DNA from: Rhodocollybia butyracea
Lineage: Eukaryota; Basidiomycota; Agaricomycetes; Agaricales; Omphalotaceae
DNA: 64,000 nt
Direction of reading: 5' to 3'
NCBI GenBank assembly: GCA_015501585.1
Contig: JADNRY010000023.1
Span: 1 to 64,000 of the forward strand
Made by a program: the position numbers and the translations under genes
In this document: positions 1 through 10,205 of the stretch, one piece after another
Layout of the letters: every line of letters begins with the position of its first letter
Position numbering within the stretch: the stretch's first letter is position 1
The notes under the pieces: generated by a model
Databases searched by the model: none
What the model saw: the letters and a program-made list of their open reading frames with translations, nothing else
Told to the model about the DNA's origin: nothing

Positions 1-471
1 GTTGATATTACAACACCCAATGACTTCCAGATACTATGTACAGTGCAGAAATGCCAAAAAAACAGTATTCTAGGGCCAAAAGGGTTTTGGGCGTATCACC
101 ATATGCACACGAGCCTGCATCAATGGCTTTATCTGTGGCAGATGTTGTGTCAGCAAACATTGATGGAGACCCAAGTTGCTTGCAGATATTGTCCATGGTC
201 TTGCAGCTGAGAATGTACTGCCGGAACTCTGAGATCTATCAGATACTGTCAAGCATGTTGATACTTGGCTGCCCAAGCATATTTGCCATCCCTGATCACC
301 CTGAGGTACTTTGTGGAACAGATGTTGCGTTGCTGACTGCCACTGTTTTTGTACTTGACTCCAATACAGCTTTTGATATGCATGGTTGAGTCTTGCAGAT
401 CCTGAATGGCATCAGGTGCCTGGCCCATCCTGAGCACTCCACAAGCTCTTCAAGACCGTATTGAGTACAAT
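1..471. other. Unassigned sequence, no gene supported
   Basis: Short open frames exist on both strands, but none has a recognisable motif and the longest are broken by stops. It may be decayed transposon coding sequence running on the minus strand, but I cannot assign it. Confidence 0.3.
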
Positions 472-616
472 AATGGGTCTAGTTTGTACTGGTCTTTGAA
501 ATGCATTACAAAACAACTGTAACAACTAAGGAACAATACTACACTGACACAGACTATCAAATTTAGGCGCAAGGTTGAGTTGTCAGAGATTCCTCTTGGA
601 TAACAATAAGATCAGA
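472..616 (-). repeat. R1 repeat, diverged tail fragment
   Basis: This matches the tail of the R1 family on the minus strand. It shares the start AGTTTGTACTGGTCTTTGAA, an ACAGACTATCAAATTTAGG block, and a GTTGTCAGAGATTCCTC block with the copy at 2199. It is more diverged than the copies at 3465, 8745 and 12170. Confidence 0.6.
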
Positions 617-2198
617 TTAAAGATGTCCACAAGTCTGGATCCAAGTATACTTGGATCTGTTGTAGTTTGCCGAGCCGATGATGACATCATGTCAATCTGG
701 CACTAATATATCTCCGACATTGCTTACCAATCTACTTACCAAGATACTTACTAATACTTACAGACCCGGTAGATACCTCGTAGAGTACCCGTACTGTAGT
801 ATATAAGGCCTGGTACAAAGGCCAAGTAGTATATAGAGCAATAGAGCGCTTATATCCCCAATCTCCTGAGGGAGCCTCATGGCTCCAAGTCCCCACTGCG
901 CCAGATACCTATGACAGGATCTAGAGGTGGGCACAAATGCACACTCAAATGCATTCACCATTCAAGGCATGAATATAAGGCCTTCAAAGGCCATATTTGC
1001 ATTCAAATGACCTCCGTGTGGATGAATCATTCATGCAAATGCACATTTGAGTGCCTAAGGGCCCACATTCACGCAAATGTCAGTATATTACCTATTGTAC
1101 AGCACTTACAGTACATATTTAATGATTATAACCTCTAGCTACATGACTACTGGTACTTACAGTAGTATACACTATTAATTGAACCTACCTGACTTACCTT
1201 GGAGAGTGTAAGGATCTAGGCGGAATCCTTCGAGCGCGGGTTACAAACCTGGAAACCAAAGTGCAGATACGCTCCGTACTGCCGTCGTTCAGCCGAACTG
1301 GGAAAGTTGGTTTGAGATGTGAAAGGATGTGAGTGTAGAATGGTTCCGAAGTGCCTATGGGATGTAAGACTTGTGTCGGGATTGTCCAAGGGACTAATGT
1401 AAGGACGGCAGGTCCGTACAGGCGATAGAATGAACTCAGCGAGTAAGCCTAAGAGTAGATGAGTTTCCGACTCGAAGGGTAGGACCCACTAAGTGCAAGC
1501 GGCTTTGATAGCGATATGAGTGGAAGCGGAAGGTCAAGCGGTAGCTGACCTGATGCGACGCAAACAGAGCAGAACCAAATAGATGATAGTAGATTGCAGA
1601 GGTTGTGAAAACGATGGAGTGAAGAAACAGAGTTAAAGAAACAGATAAAGCGAGAAACCAGAACACACAAGAGCACACAAGTCAAGGGGTTAAGCAATAT
1701 TTCCAATCTACTGTACTTGACATGGTACAGAACTATATAAAGGGTACTCGAGGACCGGAGTAGCGATAGGTAATAATCTGAGAGTAGAAAAGACAAGAAT
1801 AGCCAAAAGAAGTACAAGGGATGAAAGACAACGATGAACATAAGCGGAAGCAGCGGGATGAGCATAAAGCATATGTATGATTGTAAGAATGATGGAGAAT
1901 GGATCGACGGGATCATAGAAAGTGTACAGTGAAGGAAAAAGTAAAACGGAAGCAAAGTGGAAGTGTATCGGAACCGGAAATGTGGCGGAAGCGGGTTATG
2001 TAACAGTAAGCGGGAAACGTCGGCAGTCTGTATATGCCTAGGGCATGACAGAGGGGACAGGCTGATGGGGAAGTGAAACAACATTGTGGGACTTTTATAT
2101 AACTTAAGTCCTGCAACATCATGTGATGTATCAAACACCAAACATGTTGATCACAATCAATGCATTTGGCATTTCATGGGTCACATGGCCTTGTGCGG
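617..2198. other. Unassigned repeat-rich DNA with half of a hAT-like terminus
   Basis: No gene is supported. TAAAGATGTCCACAAGTC at 618 resembles the terminal inverted repeats of the two hAT-type MITEs at 9366 and 10431, but I found no matching right end, so it is probably a truncated copy. A TATA-like CTATATAAAGG lies near 1733. The 230-codon minus-strand open frame at 1449-2141 has biased, motif-free composition and is not called. Confidence 0.35.
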
Positions 2199-2745
2199 TA
2201 ATTGATCTAGTTTGTACTGGTCTTTGAAATGTGTACTGTAACAGCTAATGAACAATACCACACTAAAACAGACTATCAAATTTAGGAGCAAGGTTGGGTT
2301 GTCAGAGATTCCTCTGGGATAACAATAAGATTGGATTAAGCTAGCTAACACAAACTCCAATACTGAGTATAAGGCTAGCATGGTGACTATATCAATTAAG
2401 CTCTGCAGACAGAGCTAGCTCAACTAAGTCAAAGTGTGAACATGTGTGTGTGTGTGTGTGTGTATGAAATGGGGATGTGAACAAACAAAGTAAGAATACT
2501 CCCAGGCAAACTCTGGCTCTGGCTAGTTGTTAAACTACAATGCTTTGAAACACTCCTGGGCAAACTCTGGCACCAGCTAGCAAATCGCTGTAAATTCCCT
2601 AACCAAACTCTGGGTTAAGCTACTAAACTGAAGGTAATACCAAATTGCCAGGAACTCATACCGGAACCCTCACTCTGGAGACAAATAATCCCTTACTAGA
2701 AACCATTCCCTCTAAGGAAGTAACTAGATTTAACTTGGTTATAAT
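2199..2745 (-). repeat. R1 repeat copy, partial, minus orientation
   Basis: The tail (2199-2345) is followed by the R1 middle and head: two near-identical CAAACTCTGG boxes (about 2505 and 2560), a CCAAACTCTGGG box, and the head sequence ACCCTCACTCTGGAG followed by CCCTTACTAGAAACC. The same modules in the opposite order and strand occur at 4128-4500 and 17435-18000. Confidence 0.65.
2443..2463. repeat. (GT)n microsatellite
   Basis: An uninterrupted GT run of about ten units. A shorter GT run lies near 4327, inside the related R1 copy. Confidence 0.9.
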
Positions 2746-3464
2746 TACACACTTAAAGTCCTAACCAGAAAGTCAAGTGGGCACAAGGTTCAGTGGCAAA
2801 GTATTGATCCTCTATTAAAGTGGCTAGATGTCATGAGTTGGTGGCACCAGCACTCTCTAACTTATAATGCAGGGTAAATAACTTCTAATTGAAGAAACAA
2901 CTACCAATCTCATACTTTGGAGGTGGCGGGTAACTTGTATTTCTAGGTAAATACCCTAAGCTTATATAGAGAGGAGAGAGAGTTTGATACAAAACATACA
3001 AAACATACAGACTTTGAGAGAAAAACTGAGTGAGAGAGAGAGAGAGAGGGCTAGGAAAGGAAACTTGTTGCCATAAAGGGTATATAGGATATGGTAAAAA
3101 CTGTCCAAACTACTACATATGTCCAAATCGGGTAGTAACTCATATATATTAAATGGTTAAAGTCCTTTGGTACTAGACAGTAATCTGCCCTGCAGTCTGC
3201 AGGTTCATCTTTCAGGCAGCGGTGCTTGTACCTTGCATACTTACTTTCCTCCACCTTACTCAGGATGTTAAAGTGGTGTTGGCTAGTTCATACTACTTCT
3301 CTGTTAATGGGAAGTGTTTGTAACTGTTAGCCCAGTGCACTAGCTTTCTAACAACACTACTATCATATAAGTTGAGTTGGCTAGCCTGGTATTTATAAGT
3401 ACATTTCTCTCTAGAGTACCTTTGGCCGACATTCTATAATCTCTTGGGAGGTGCTGCACTTCCA
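2746..3464. other. R1-related sequence with an (AG)n tract
   Basis: No gene. The stretch near 2965-3065, a purine-rich run ending in GGCTAGGAAAGGAAAC, is a diverged minus-strand relative of 16950-17060 and 13290-13375, so this is R1 interior. An AG microsatellite occupies about 3028-3049. Confidence 0.5.
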
Positions 3465-3658
3465 TTAATTGGCTTGGTTTGTACTGGTATGTGAAAGGCG
3501 CTAGAAAACAACCCAACAAATACAAGACTGCACCTAACCAGACTATCAATTTATTTAAAGGGAGGGAGGCTGGGTTGTCAAAGATTCCCCAAAGAAAGTT
3601 AAGATATCCAATGTAAGATGATACACCAGCCAGTGTAGTGAAAGAACTGAACTAGCAT
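3465..3658 (-). repeat. R1 repeat tail, minus orientation
   Basis: It begins ATTGGCTTGGTTTGTACTGG and runs through the CTAACCAGACTATCAAT and GGGTTGTCAAAGATTCCCC blocks. It is the closest relative of the plus-strand tail at 8745-8948 and abuts the large palindrome. Confidence 0.75.
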
Positions 3659-4057
3659 CACCAATCCAAACTTTATAAGATAGAATATAATATTAACTTC
3701 AAAGAGAAAGCTAGACTCCGTATGCACCCTAAACAAATGCCCAGTTACAGTGTTTGATTGACTTGGTACTTTTAAACCAGGGGGACTTAAGAGGACTAGC
3801 AGACTCTGGCAGTGAAGAGACCTTTGACTTTGTCACAACGGGTGGTTATGAGAGGTGGCAAGATAACTTGATTTATGAGATAACAAAGTCAAAGGTCTCT
3901 TCACTGCCAGAGTCTGCTAGTCCTCTTAAGTCCCCCTGGTTTAAAAGTACTGAGTCAATCAAACACTGTAACTGGGCGTTTGTTTAGGGTGCATACGGAG
4001 TCTAGCTTTCTCTTTGAAGTTAATATTATATTCTATCTTATAAAGTTTGGATTGGTG
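3659..4057. repeat. Near-perfect 399-bp palindrome (fold-back)
   Basis: The left arm 3659-3833 and right arm 3883-4057 are reverse complements over 175 bp with about three mismatches, around a 49-bp spacer (3834-3882). A diverged copy of the spacer edge and inner arm is at about 17125-17190 inside an R1 copy. That suggests the palindrome arose by inverted duplication of R1 interior sequence. A 77-codon open frame across it is a consequence of the symmetry. Confidence 0.9.
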
Positions 4058-4127
4058 TAATAGAAGCTTTGTAACAGCTTTTGCGTGCACTTAAGATTGA
4101 GTTAGATCTTTTGCGTGAATCTAGTTG

Positions 4128-4527
4128 CTTCCTTAGAGGGGACAGCTTCTAGTAAGGGATTATTTGGCTCCAGAGTGAGGGTTCCTTAGCTAGCTCTAAC
4201 AAGTATTAGCGAGCCACTAAGATTGTGGTACAAGTTCCTAGTGATTAAGTTCACTCACAGTTTCATAGCTTGACCCAGAGTTTGGTCAGGGACATTACGG
4301 CATTACACTCAAATAACCAAATAACCATGTGTGTGTGTGTGTCCAACAATAACCAAAACCAATACAACACAACTAGGACACTCCTGGGCAAACTCTGGCT
4401 CCAGCTAGTGCAATAGAAACGAGGTTGTGAAACACCCCTGGGCAAACTCTGGCTCCAGCTAGTTTTCAGTCAGACATACACGCACAACTTAAACAATAGT
4501 CTATGCTAGTTCAGTTCATAGAACTTA
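4128..4527 (+). repeat. R1 copy, left part, split by the Harbinger insertion
   Basis: This holds the R1 head (TTAGAGGGGACAGCTTCTAG), the GACCCAGAGTTTGGTCAGGG box and two AGAGTTTGCCCAGG boxes (minus orientation). It ends at the TTA target site 4525-4527 and resumes at 8735. The uninterrupted copy at 17435-18000 shows the two parts were contiguous. Confidence 0.75.
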
Positions 4528-4582
4528 GGCTCTGTTCAGTAGCGAGATCACCCTGAACTTGAACGTGAACCTCAAGTTTCAA
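4528..4582 (+). repeat. Left terminal inverted repeat of the Harbinger element
   Basis: It starts GGCTCTGTTCAGTAGCGAGA directly after TTA. It is 55 bp and differs from the right repeat only at its 17th base. Confidence 0.95.
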
Positions 4583-4908
4583 TTTACTATATCCAGTAAA
4601 GTCTAAACACTGTCTGATGTGACTCTGGTCGATGTAACTAAATATAATAATCATGACCAAACGCGCAGAGACCTGCGCGCGTTCTCTTTTTCTTCTCCCA
4701 TGGCTGATACCACAGATGTTATGACCTGGATCTAAATCCTATACACCCAATCTTTTTTCTTCTGTAACCAACTATGAACACTATCATTAATACTTCTACT
4801 TAACATTTTACATTCATTAGTTATTCAACACCATTTGGGTTAATGCTGCACACATTCTTCCAGAACACCAGAATGATCTTTAACAGTCACTGCACAGTCT
4901 GCACAGTC

Positions 4909-5191
4909 ATGACATCATTCTAGCTCCACAACTATGATGTCATCTTGCTACTCCACAATCATGATGTCATTCCATTGCTCCGCAGTTATGATATCACATC
5001 ACTGCTCCACAGCTATGACATCATTGCATAGCCTCTTTACATCAATGACTCAATATCAGTCATTGCACAGCCAGATATCTGAGTCAACTACGGTTCCGCA
5101 TACATGACTCAATATTAGTCATTGCACAGCATTACATAGTCAGACTGACTCATCCGCAGTATTTCCGCAGTTATGACTCAAATCTAGTCAT
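4909..5191. repeat. Subterminal array of palindromic ATGACATCAT and ATGACT...AGTCAT units
   Basis: Inside the left non-coding part of the Harbinger element, ATGACATCAT (4909) and ATGATGTCAT (4934, 4963) recur at about 25-30 bp spacing as inverted partners, with a diverged unit near 4988 and another ATGACATCAT near 5016. Three short hairpins follow with stem ATGACT/AGTCAT and 7-bp loops (5045-5063, 5104-5122, 5173-5191), separated by TTGCACAG or TTCCGCAG spacers. The cores resemble bZIP (CRE or Gcn4/AP-1) sites. Role unknown: transposase binding or transcription-factor recruitment are both possible. Confidence 0.75.
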
Positions 5192-5334
5192 TCCGCAGCA
5201 TTTCCTAACTAGTACACATTGCACAGTATATAAGTAGTCTAGATTTACCAATGTACGTGAGACGTATTATTTTTTCTTAAATCCAAACCCCCACTTGTTT
5301 GCTGTTATCACTTGTGTGAATCACCAGACCAACT

Positions 5335-5741
5335 CATTGTATATTGTTGAGCTATCTCCAAGTTACAATACACATTTATACATCTTGTTGAGCTAACTCC
5401 AAGTTGTATCCACTAACATTCACCTGTTGAGCTATCTCCTAGTGAATACTTCTTAATTGCCACTTGTTGAGCTATCTCCGAGTTGCAACTTCCTATTACT
5501 TGTTGAGCTATCTCCAAGTATTAGACATCACACTCACTATTACTTGTTGAGCTATCTCCGAGTACTAGACACCACACTCACTACTACTTGTTGAGCTATC
5601 TCCGAGTACTAGACACCACACTCACTACTACTTGTTGAGCCATCTCCGAGTACTAGTTCTGATTCATATTACTGCTTGTTGAGCTATCTCCGAGGGTAAT
5701 CTTATTATTATTATTTGTCGAGCTATCTCCAAATAATAAGT
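5335..5741. repeat. Ten tandem hairpins with conserved tip and co-varying stems
   Basis: The core TTGAGCTATCTC recurs ten times at about 40-bp spacing. Each core can pair GAG with CTC around a CTAT tetraloop and is flanked by 8-11 bp arms complementary within a unit but different between units, for example CTATTACTTG/CAAGTATTAG, TTATTATTTG/CAAATAATAA and TTGCCACTTG/CGAGTTGCAA. Core substitutions mostly fall in the tetraloop (CTAA in unit 2, CCAT in unit 8) or the two-base bulge (TC in unit 10). The array lies upstream of the SANT/Myb gene, possibly in its promoter or 5' leader. Confidence 0.85.
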
Positions 5742-5980
5742 TCTGTGAGTTTCGTATTACAAACTAGTTACTAACTTTACTTGAGCCTAGTTGTTTGAGT
5801 ATATATTTTTTGCCTAGCGGTTTCAACGAACGGAAAGGCTTGCTCTATAATCTCATTAATTTCTCTTATCATTTTTACTGCCGAGTTACGTACTGTGAAG
5901 GTTTGGACAAGACTATTGATCGAGTCATAACAACAGAAGGGGAAAGTGCCAGCCAACAGACCGCATCAAACGGCCCAAAA

Positions 5981-7140
5981 ATGCGTCATCGTGCAGCTAC
6001 AAAGCCTAAAGAGGAGTGGGCAGTATGGACTGAAGAAGAACTTGACACATATCTGCAGTTCCTCTTCAAGCATCGTTCCGAGATGGGTGATGGATCCAAC
6101 TTTAAAAAAAAGACATTCAGTGCAGCTGCTGAGCATATGGAGCAGTCTGGTAGAGCTTCTGGAGGAGAGAAGGACTGGGAGGCATGCAGATCTAAATGGC
6201 AGAAAGTATGTGGCAATATCATTGTATTTGAATGATCTTTACTTATCGCGTTGAAGGTTAAGAAGACTTACAAGGTGATTGGAGACATAAAAGCACATAC
6301 AGGGTGGACTTGGAGTAACGAGACTGGAGCCAGTATCACCGCGTTGAATTCTGATTCATGGGCCAACTTTTTGAAGAAGCATCCTCTTGCAAAACCCTTT
6401 CGTAACACTGGCTGGCCGCACTTGGACATCATGGAGGAAATTATGCCCTATAGAGCTAAGGGTTCACTTGTCTTTTGGCCCTCAAAGGCCATACAGCCGA
6501 CGAGTAGCATTCCAGAACCAGGGGAGGGAGCCGAGACACAAGTTTCTGGTCAAGAAGGAAGCCTGGAGTGGGACATTGAAAAGAACAGCTTTGAGTTCAG
6601 CCAATCTCAAGTTCAGTTTGATGAGGACAATGGATCTCAGGTACAAAGTAGTTGACTTTTATTAGTATGTTGCTTACAGGCTTTCAGACTATCCCCAGTG
6701 TTCCATCCCAACCTAACACTCCGAGTGAAACACCTGTTTATGGAACTCCAACTTTGACACCCATTCCCATGACTCCAGCGATCTCATCATCGAAACGCCC
6801 TGCCGAGAGATTGCTTGCACCAGCTACTTCAAAGAAAACAAAAGCAAACACTCTCAACGGTCTTCTCAATGAAGTCTCCGGAATGAATCTAGCCTTCCGT
6901 AACTTTCTTGTGCCACCTCCAGTTCCAACAGATCCGTCTCTGCTGTTGACACCTGCCCGTCGTGCAAAGGCTATATCACTAGTTGAGCAAGAGAATGATC
7001 TCGATCCTGATGATGCGTTGGAATTCATTGATGCGATGTGCGAGAACAAGGTCATTGTGGACACATACAATAGTTTCAGTAATGCAGCACTACGTAGACG
7101 ATTCATTGCAAGTACTGTACAGAAGCGGCGTAGATACTAG
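5981..7140 (+). CDS. Harbinger SANT/Myb-like accessory protein
   Basis: Spliced model: 5981-6205, 6257-6640, 6688-7140, giving 353 aa with both introns in phase 0 (51 and 47 nt). The N-terminal part has a Myb/SANT-like helix set (about residues 12-110) with WTEEELDTYLQFL, then ACRSKWQK spliced to VKKTYKVI, a SGWTWSNETG-like segment (here HTGWTWSNETG) and HPLAKPFRNTGWPHLD. This is the arrangement of transposon-borne Myb/SANT-like DNA-binding proteins. A Pro/Ser/Thr-rich linker with basic stretches (SSKRPAERL, SKKTKANT) follows, then a conserved C-terminal helical part (about 240-353). In PIF/Harbinger elements this protein binds TIRs and brings the nuclease to nucleus and DNA. I chose the ATG at 5981 because homology-like sequence starts just after it; an in-frame upstream start at about 5795 would add 62 residues. 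Confidence 0.85.
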
Positions 7141-7162
7141 ATAAGTAACAGTACTACTTTTA

Positions 7163-8510
7163 TTACAATAAATCTTGAGTGCTCAACCACTCCTGATATT
7201 GCTCCCACATTGACTGTGCAATCTCATCCCTTTTCTTCTCTGCCATTGCCTTTTCATCTGATGTTGGTGGACCTTCTGCGAGCCCCCCAAACTGAGAGAT
7301 ATCAGGAAGTTCCTGTCCTTCAGTTTCATCAAACTCTTGGTTTTCAAGGAGATTTTCGATATCTGCAGGATCAAACTGAAGGATGAAGTTGTGAAGTGCG
7401 GCAAGTGCTGGGGGAATCCGAACTTGGACATCCATATCATATTGAGCAGGACGGGTCAATATAACCCATCTCTTTTTGACAACACCAAAGATACGCTCAA
7501 TCACATTGCGTGCAACTGCATGGCGTAGATTGAAAAGCTCTTCTTTATTGACAGGTCTGAAGCATTATAGTTAGAGAGCATATACATATATATACCCGAG
7601 GCTGGCTTACCGTGAATTAGCTTTCTCCCACTCCTTCAAATGGTAGCGAATGCCTGAATATGGAAGTAAAAGTGTAGAGCAAGTGCCGAAACCTGCATCT
7701 GCTAGATAGTACCTTCCCTCCGGAACTGGCAAATCAGTGATGCGGGAATCCACATACATGGATGCATCAGCAGTTGAACCATCCCACCCAGCCACAAAAT
7801 AAAGGAAACGTAGTGTGAACGAGCATATAGCTAGGCAGTTCTGTGACATGAACCCTTTACGATTACGCGCAAGATCATGTTGTTCTCCACTTGGCATACA
7901 AGCAATGTGTGTCCCATCTACAGCCCCAAGTGCACCGGCAAAGAATGGGTAGAATTTCCTATTATTCAAAATGAACTCGGATATAGGCTCGTCAACAGTG
8001 GGTAGTTTGACATATTGGTCATAGAATCCAGGTGATGAAAGCATATTGAGTACCTCCAGAAAGTACCTTTTAAATAGGTGTGATTATATGCTCTTAGGTG
8101 GAAGATAGAATAGGTACTTACCCTGAGATGGTTGCGTTGGCATGTTGAAATCGTTCTCCAACGTGATGAACAGATAGTCCAGTGACACACATATAGAGGA
8201 ATATGGCAACTTGTTCCTCCAAGGTAATTGTCCAATTATCCTCCATCCCTAGTGCTCTCAACTGCTCCACAAGAGCAACAAACACATGGAGATTCATTCC
8301 AAGCTCACTGTGGATACGATCTGGATGGCCATGTATGAGCTCCCGCACCCAGCCATACCCAGTTAGTGAGGAGTTGTGATAATCCTGCTTGAAATAGTTT
8401 GGAGATGCATAGATAGTTGCAACAACAGTGATGACGTTTATGAGAAATCTGTATGCCACTATAAGCTTTTTGAGTATTTCGAGGGAGCGATGGTCTGCTG
8501 GTGGTGGCAT
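7163..8510 (-). CDS. HARBI1-type DDE transposase of the PIF/Harbinger element
   Basis: Three exons on the minus strand: 8510-8122, 8066-7611, 7556-7163 (introns 55 and 54 nt, GTAAGT/GTAAGC donors), 412 aa. The DDE triad is visible: D in GAVDGTHIAC, D in YYLADAGFG and E in NVIERIFGVVKKRW. The N-terminal part has the helical region typical of the family (GHPDRIHSELG, LEEQVAIFLYMCVTG, ISG spliced to YFLEVLNML). The enzyme cuts at the TIRs and inserts into TWA sites, matching the TTA duplication. The ATG at 8510 (MPPPADHRSLE) fits related proteins; the frame extends upstream to 8630 without a better start. The C-terminus is acidic. The reading frame appears complete, with no frameshift or stop. 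Confidence 0.92.
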
Positions 8511-8679
8511 GAAGGCTGTTTCTGAAAATCTTATCAATTCTACAATAATTATATGCATTAAAACGCGCGGCGGTAAGTAAAACACGCAGCAGCAAAGTGA
8601 CCGGCGGCCCAGGTCCGGATTGTCACTCAAATGATTTCAAATGTCACTGCATAATTCTGAAGCTACTTTATTTAGGAAT

Positions 8680-8734
8680 TTGAAACTTGAGGTTCACGTT
8701 CAAGTTCAGGGTGATCTTGCTACTGAACAGAGCC
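8680..8734 (-). repeat. Right terminal inverted repeat of the Harbinger element
   Basis: Reverse complement of 4528-4582 with one mismatch, followed by TTA at 8735-8737. Confidence 0.95.
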
Positions 8735-8948
8735 TTACTAGACCTTGTCACACTATGCTAGTTCAGTTCTTTCACTACACTGGCTGGTGTATCATCTTAC
8801 ATTTGATATTGTAACTTTCTTTGGGGAATCTTTGACAACCCAGCCTTGCTCCCTTTAAATAAATTGATAGTCTGGTTAGGCATGGTCTTGTATTTGTTAG
8901 GTTGTTTTCTAGTGCCTTTCACATACCAGTACAAACCAAGCCAATTAA
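8735..8948 (+). repeat. R1 copy, right part (tail) after the Harbinger insertion
   Basis: Continues the R1 copy from 4527: GCTAGTTCAGTTCTTTCACT, the AGCCTTGCTCCC block, TTGATAGTCTGGTTAGG, and the end CAAACCAAGCCAATTAACA. The tail is nearly the reverse complement of 3465-3658. Confidence 0.75.
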
Positions 8949-9029
8949 CATGTACAAAATGTCAAAAGGTATGGTTACATGCCTTAGGCCGATTTTAGGC
9001 CTAATATCAACTCAAATCATCTAGTTACT
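8949..9029 (-). repeat. R1 outer-end fragment, minus orientation
   Basis: TGTACAAAATGTCAAAA followed by GCCTTAGGCCGATTTTAGGC is the reverse complement of the R1 outer end at 11341-11400 and parallels 14230-14297. It directly follows the R1 tail, so two R1 copies meet here. Confidence 0.55.
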
Positions 9030-10205
9030 TTGTTAGAGGGGAGAGTTTCTAGTAAGGATGGCTCCAGAGTGAGGGTTCGTTAGTTGACTTCTCCACAAAG
9101 TTAGACAAGCCACTAAGATTGTGGTACAAAGTCCTAGTGATTAAGTTCACTCACAATATTGTAGCTTGGCCCAGAGTTTGGTTGAGGACTTTACAGTGTC
9201 ACAGCAGCTAGTGCCATGAGTTTGCCTAGGAGAATCTTAATTTTGTTGTATTGGTTTTGGTTATTTGATTTGGACATACACACCTGGTTCTCTTGTACAC
9301 TTGTACACCCAACTAGGCTTCTCTTGACTTAGTTCTAAGAGTTGTCTAAGCTTAGTTACCCACATTAGAGATGTCCACGAGTCCAGATCCAAGTATACTT
9401 GGATCCGGAGCGCAAGTACTTGTGGCCTAAAAGGCCTGACTCATGACCCACGGCTGACTCATGGGAAACGGGTCACTGACTCGCAAGTATTACTTGCGGG
9501 TCTCACAAGTACTTGTGGATCCGCACACTAATCGAGTAGTTACAGCTATATTCACAAGTATTTACCATTATTTACTTGCATACAGTGATTGTACAGTGTA
9601 TAATGCTATTAAAAACCTGTACTTTACTTGTTACACTAATTTCATACTATGGTATGAAGTAAAAATGTACTGACAGTTAGGCTTTGGATTGTAGACAGCC
9701 TACGGCGATTGGGCGCTAAAATAAGCGCTCAGTCGCTGTGAGCTGTCTACAACCTCAAACATGTGTAGCAGTACTTGATAAGTACTATAATAAATATGAT
9801 ACTATTAATTACTGTAAGTTTTGATCACCAACAACAAATATATGAGTTCATATTGCTTGCACAAGTCACACAAGTACTTGCAAGTCAACCGAAAATTGCA
9901 AATGTCTGACTTGTGACCCGCGCCTGACCCGTGGAAAATGGATCCTGGGATCCACGAGTCACATACTTGCGGGTTTTCCCACGGATCTTACCTGCGAGTA
10001 CTTGTGAAGACTTGGACTCGTGGACATCTCTAACCCACATTAGCACTACAGTCTTGAACCTGGAGCAGTCACGCGTGTACATCCCATAATATAAGACTTT
10101 CCCTTGGGGAATCTCTGAAAACCTGCCCTCACTCCCTTACATATTGATAGTCTGGTTAGGTGTGGTAGTGTTTTTGTTAGATTGTTTTATAGCACCTTTC
10201 ACAGA
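9030..10205 (+). repeat. R1 copy interrupted by a hAT-type MITE
   Basis: Head (GAGAGTTTCTAGTAAGG) at 9030, GCCCAGAGTTTGGTTGAGG box, GAGTTTGCCTAGGAG box, then the insertion 9366-10032. The middle and tail resume at 10041 and end near 10205. The minus copy at 12170-12370 gives the uninterrupted version (GCGCTAACATGGGTAACTAA), supporting insertion at this point. Confidence 0.75.
9366..10032. mobile_element. hAT-type non-autonomous element (MITE), 667 bp
   Basis: The 19-bp TIRs begin TAGAGATGTCCACGAGTCC (9366-9384) and end with the exact complement (10014-10032). They are flanked by identical 8-bp duplications ACCCACAT (9358-9365, 10033-10040), the hAT signature. The interior has no transposase and is rich in CAAGTACTTG/CACAAGTACTTGTG palindromes and ACCCGTGG-type words, probable subterminal transposase sites. 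A 70-codon frame inside is not considered a gene. Confidence 0.9.

Larger units (their letters stand above)
4528..8734. mobile_element. Complete PIF/Harbinger DNA transposon
   Basis: The element is 4,207 bp. It has 55-bp terminal inverted repeats (4528-4582 and 8680-8734, one mismatch) and TTA duplications at 4525-4527 and 8735-8737, the 3-bp TWA target of this superfamily. It carries the two expected genes, convergent with 22 bp between stops: a SANT/Myb-like protein on the plus strand and a HARBI1-type DDE nuclease on the minus strand. The left 1.4 kb is non-coding and packed with hairpin-forming repeats. Joining the flanks with one TTA gives an R1 sequence matching the copy near 17790-17820. 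Both genes keep open frames and the TIRs are nearly identical, so the insertion looks recent and possibly still mobile. Confidence 0.95.

Noticed and set aside
1449..2141. 230-codon open frame on the minus strand
   Set aside because: Leu/Ser/Phe-rich, no domain, opposite strand is purine-rich low-complexity DNA; a composition artefact within a repeat.
3754..3987. 77-codon open frame across the palindrome
   Set aside because: It exists because both arms are complementary; no protein features.
5335..5741. CRISPR-like array
   Set aside because: The repeated core is 12 bp with variable complementary flanks, not long repeats with unique spacers; it is eukaryotic transposon DNA.
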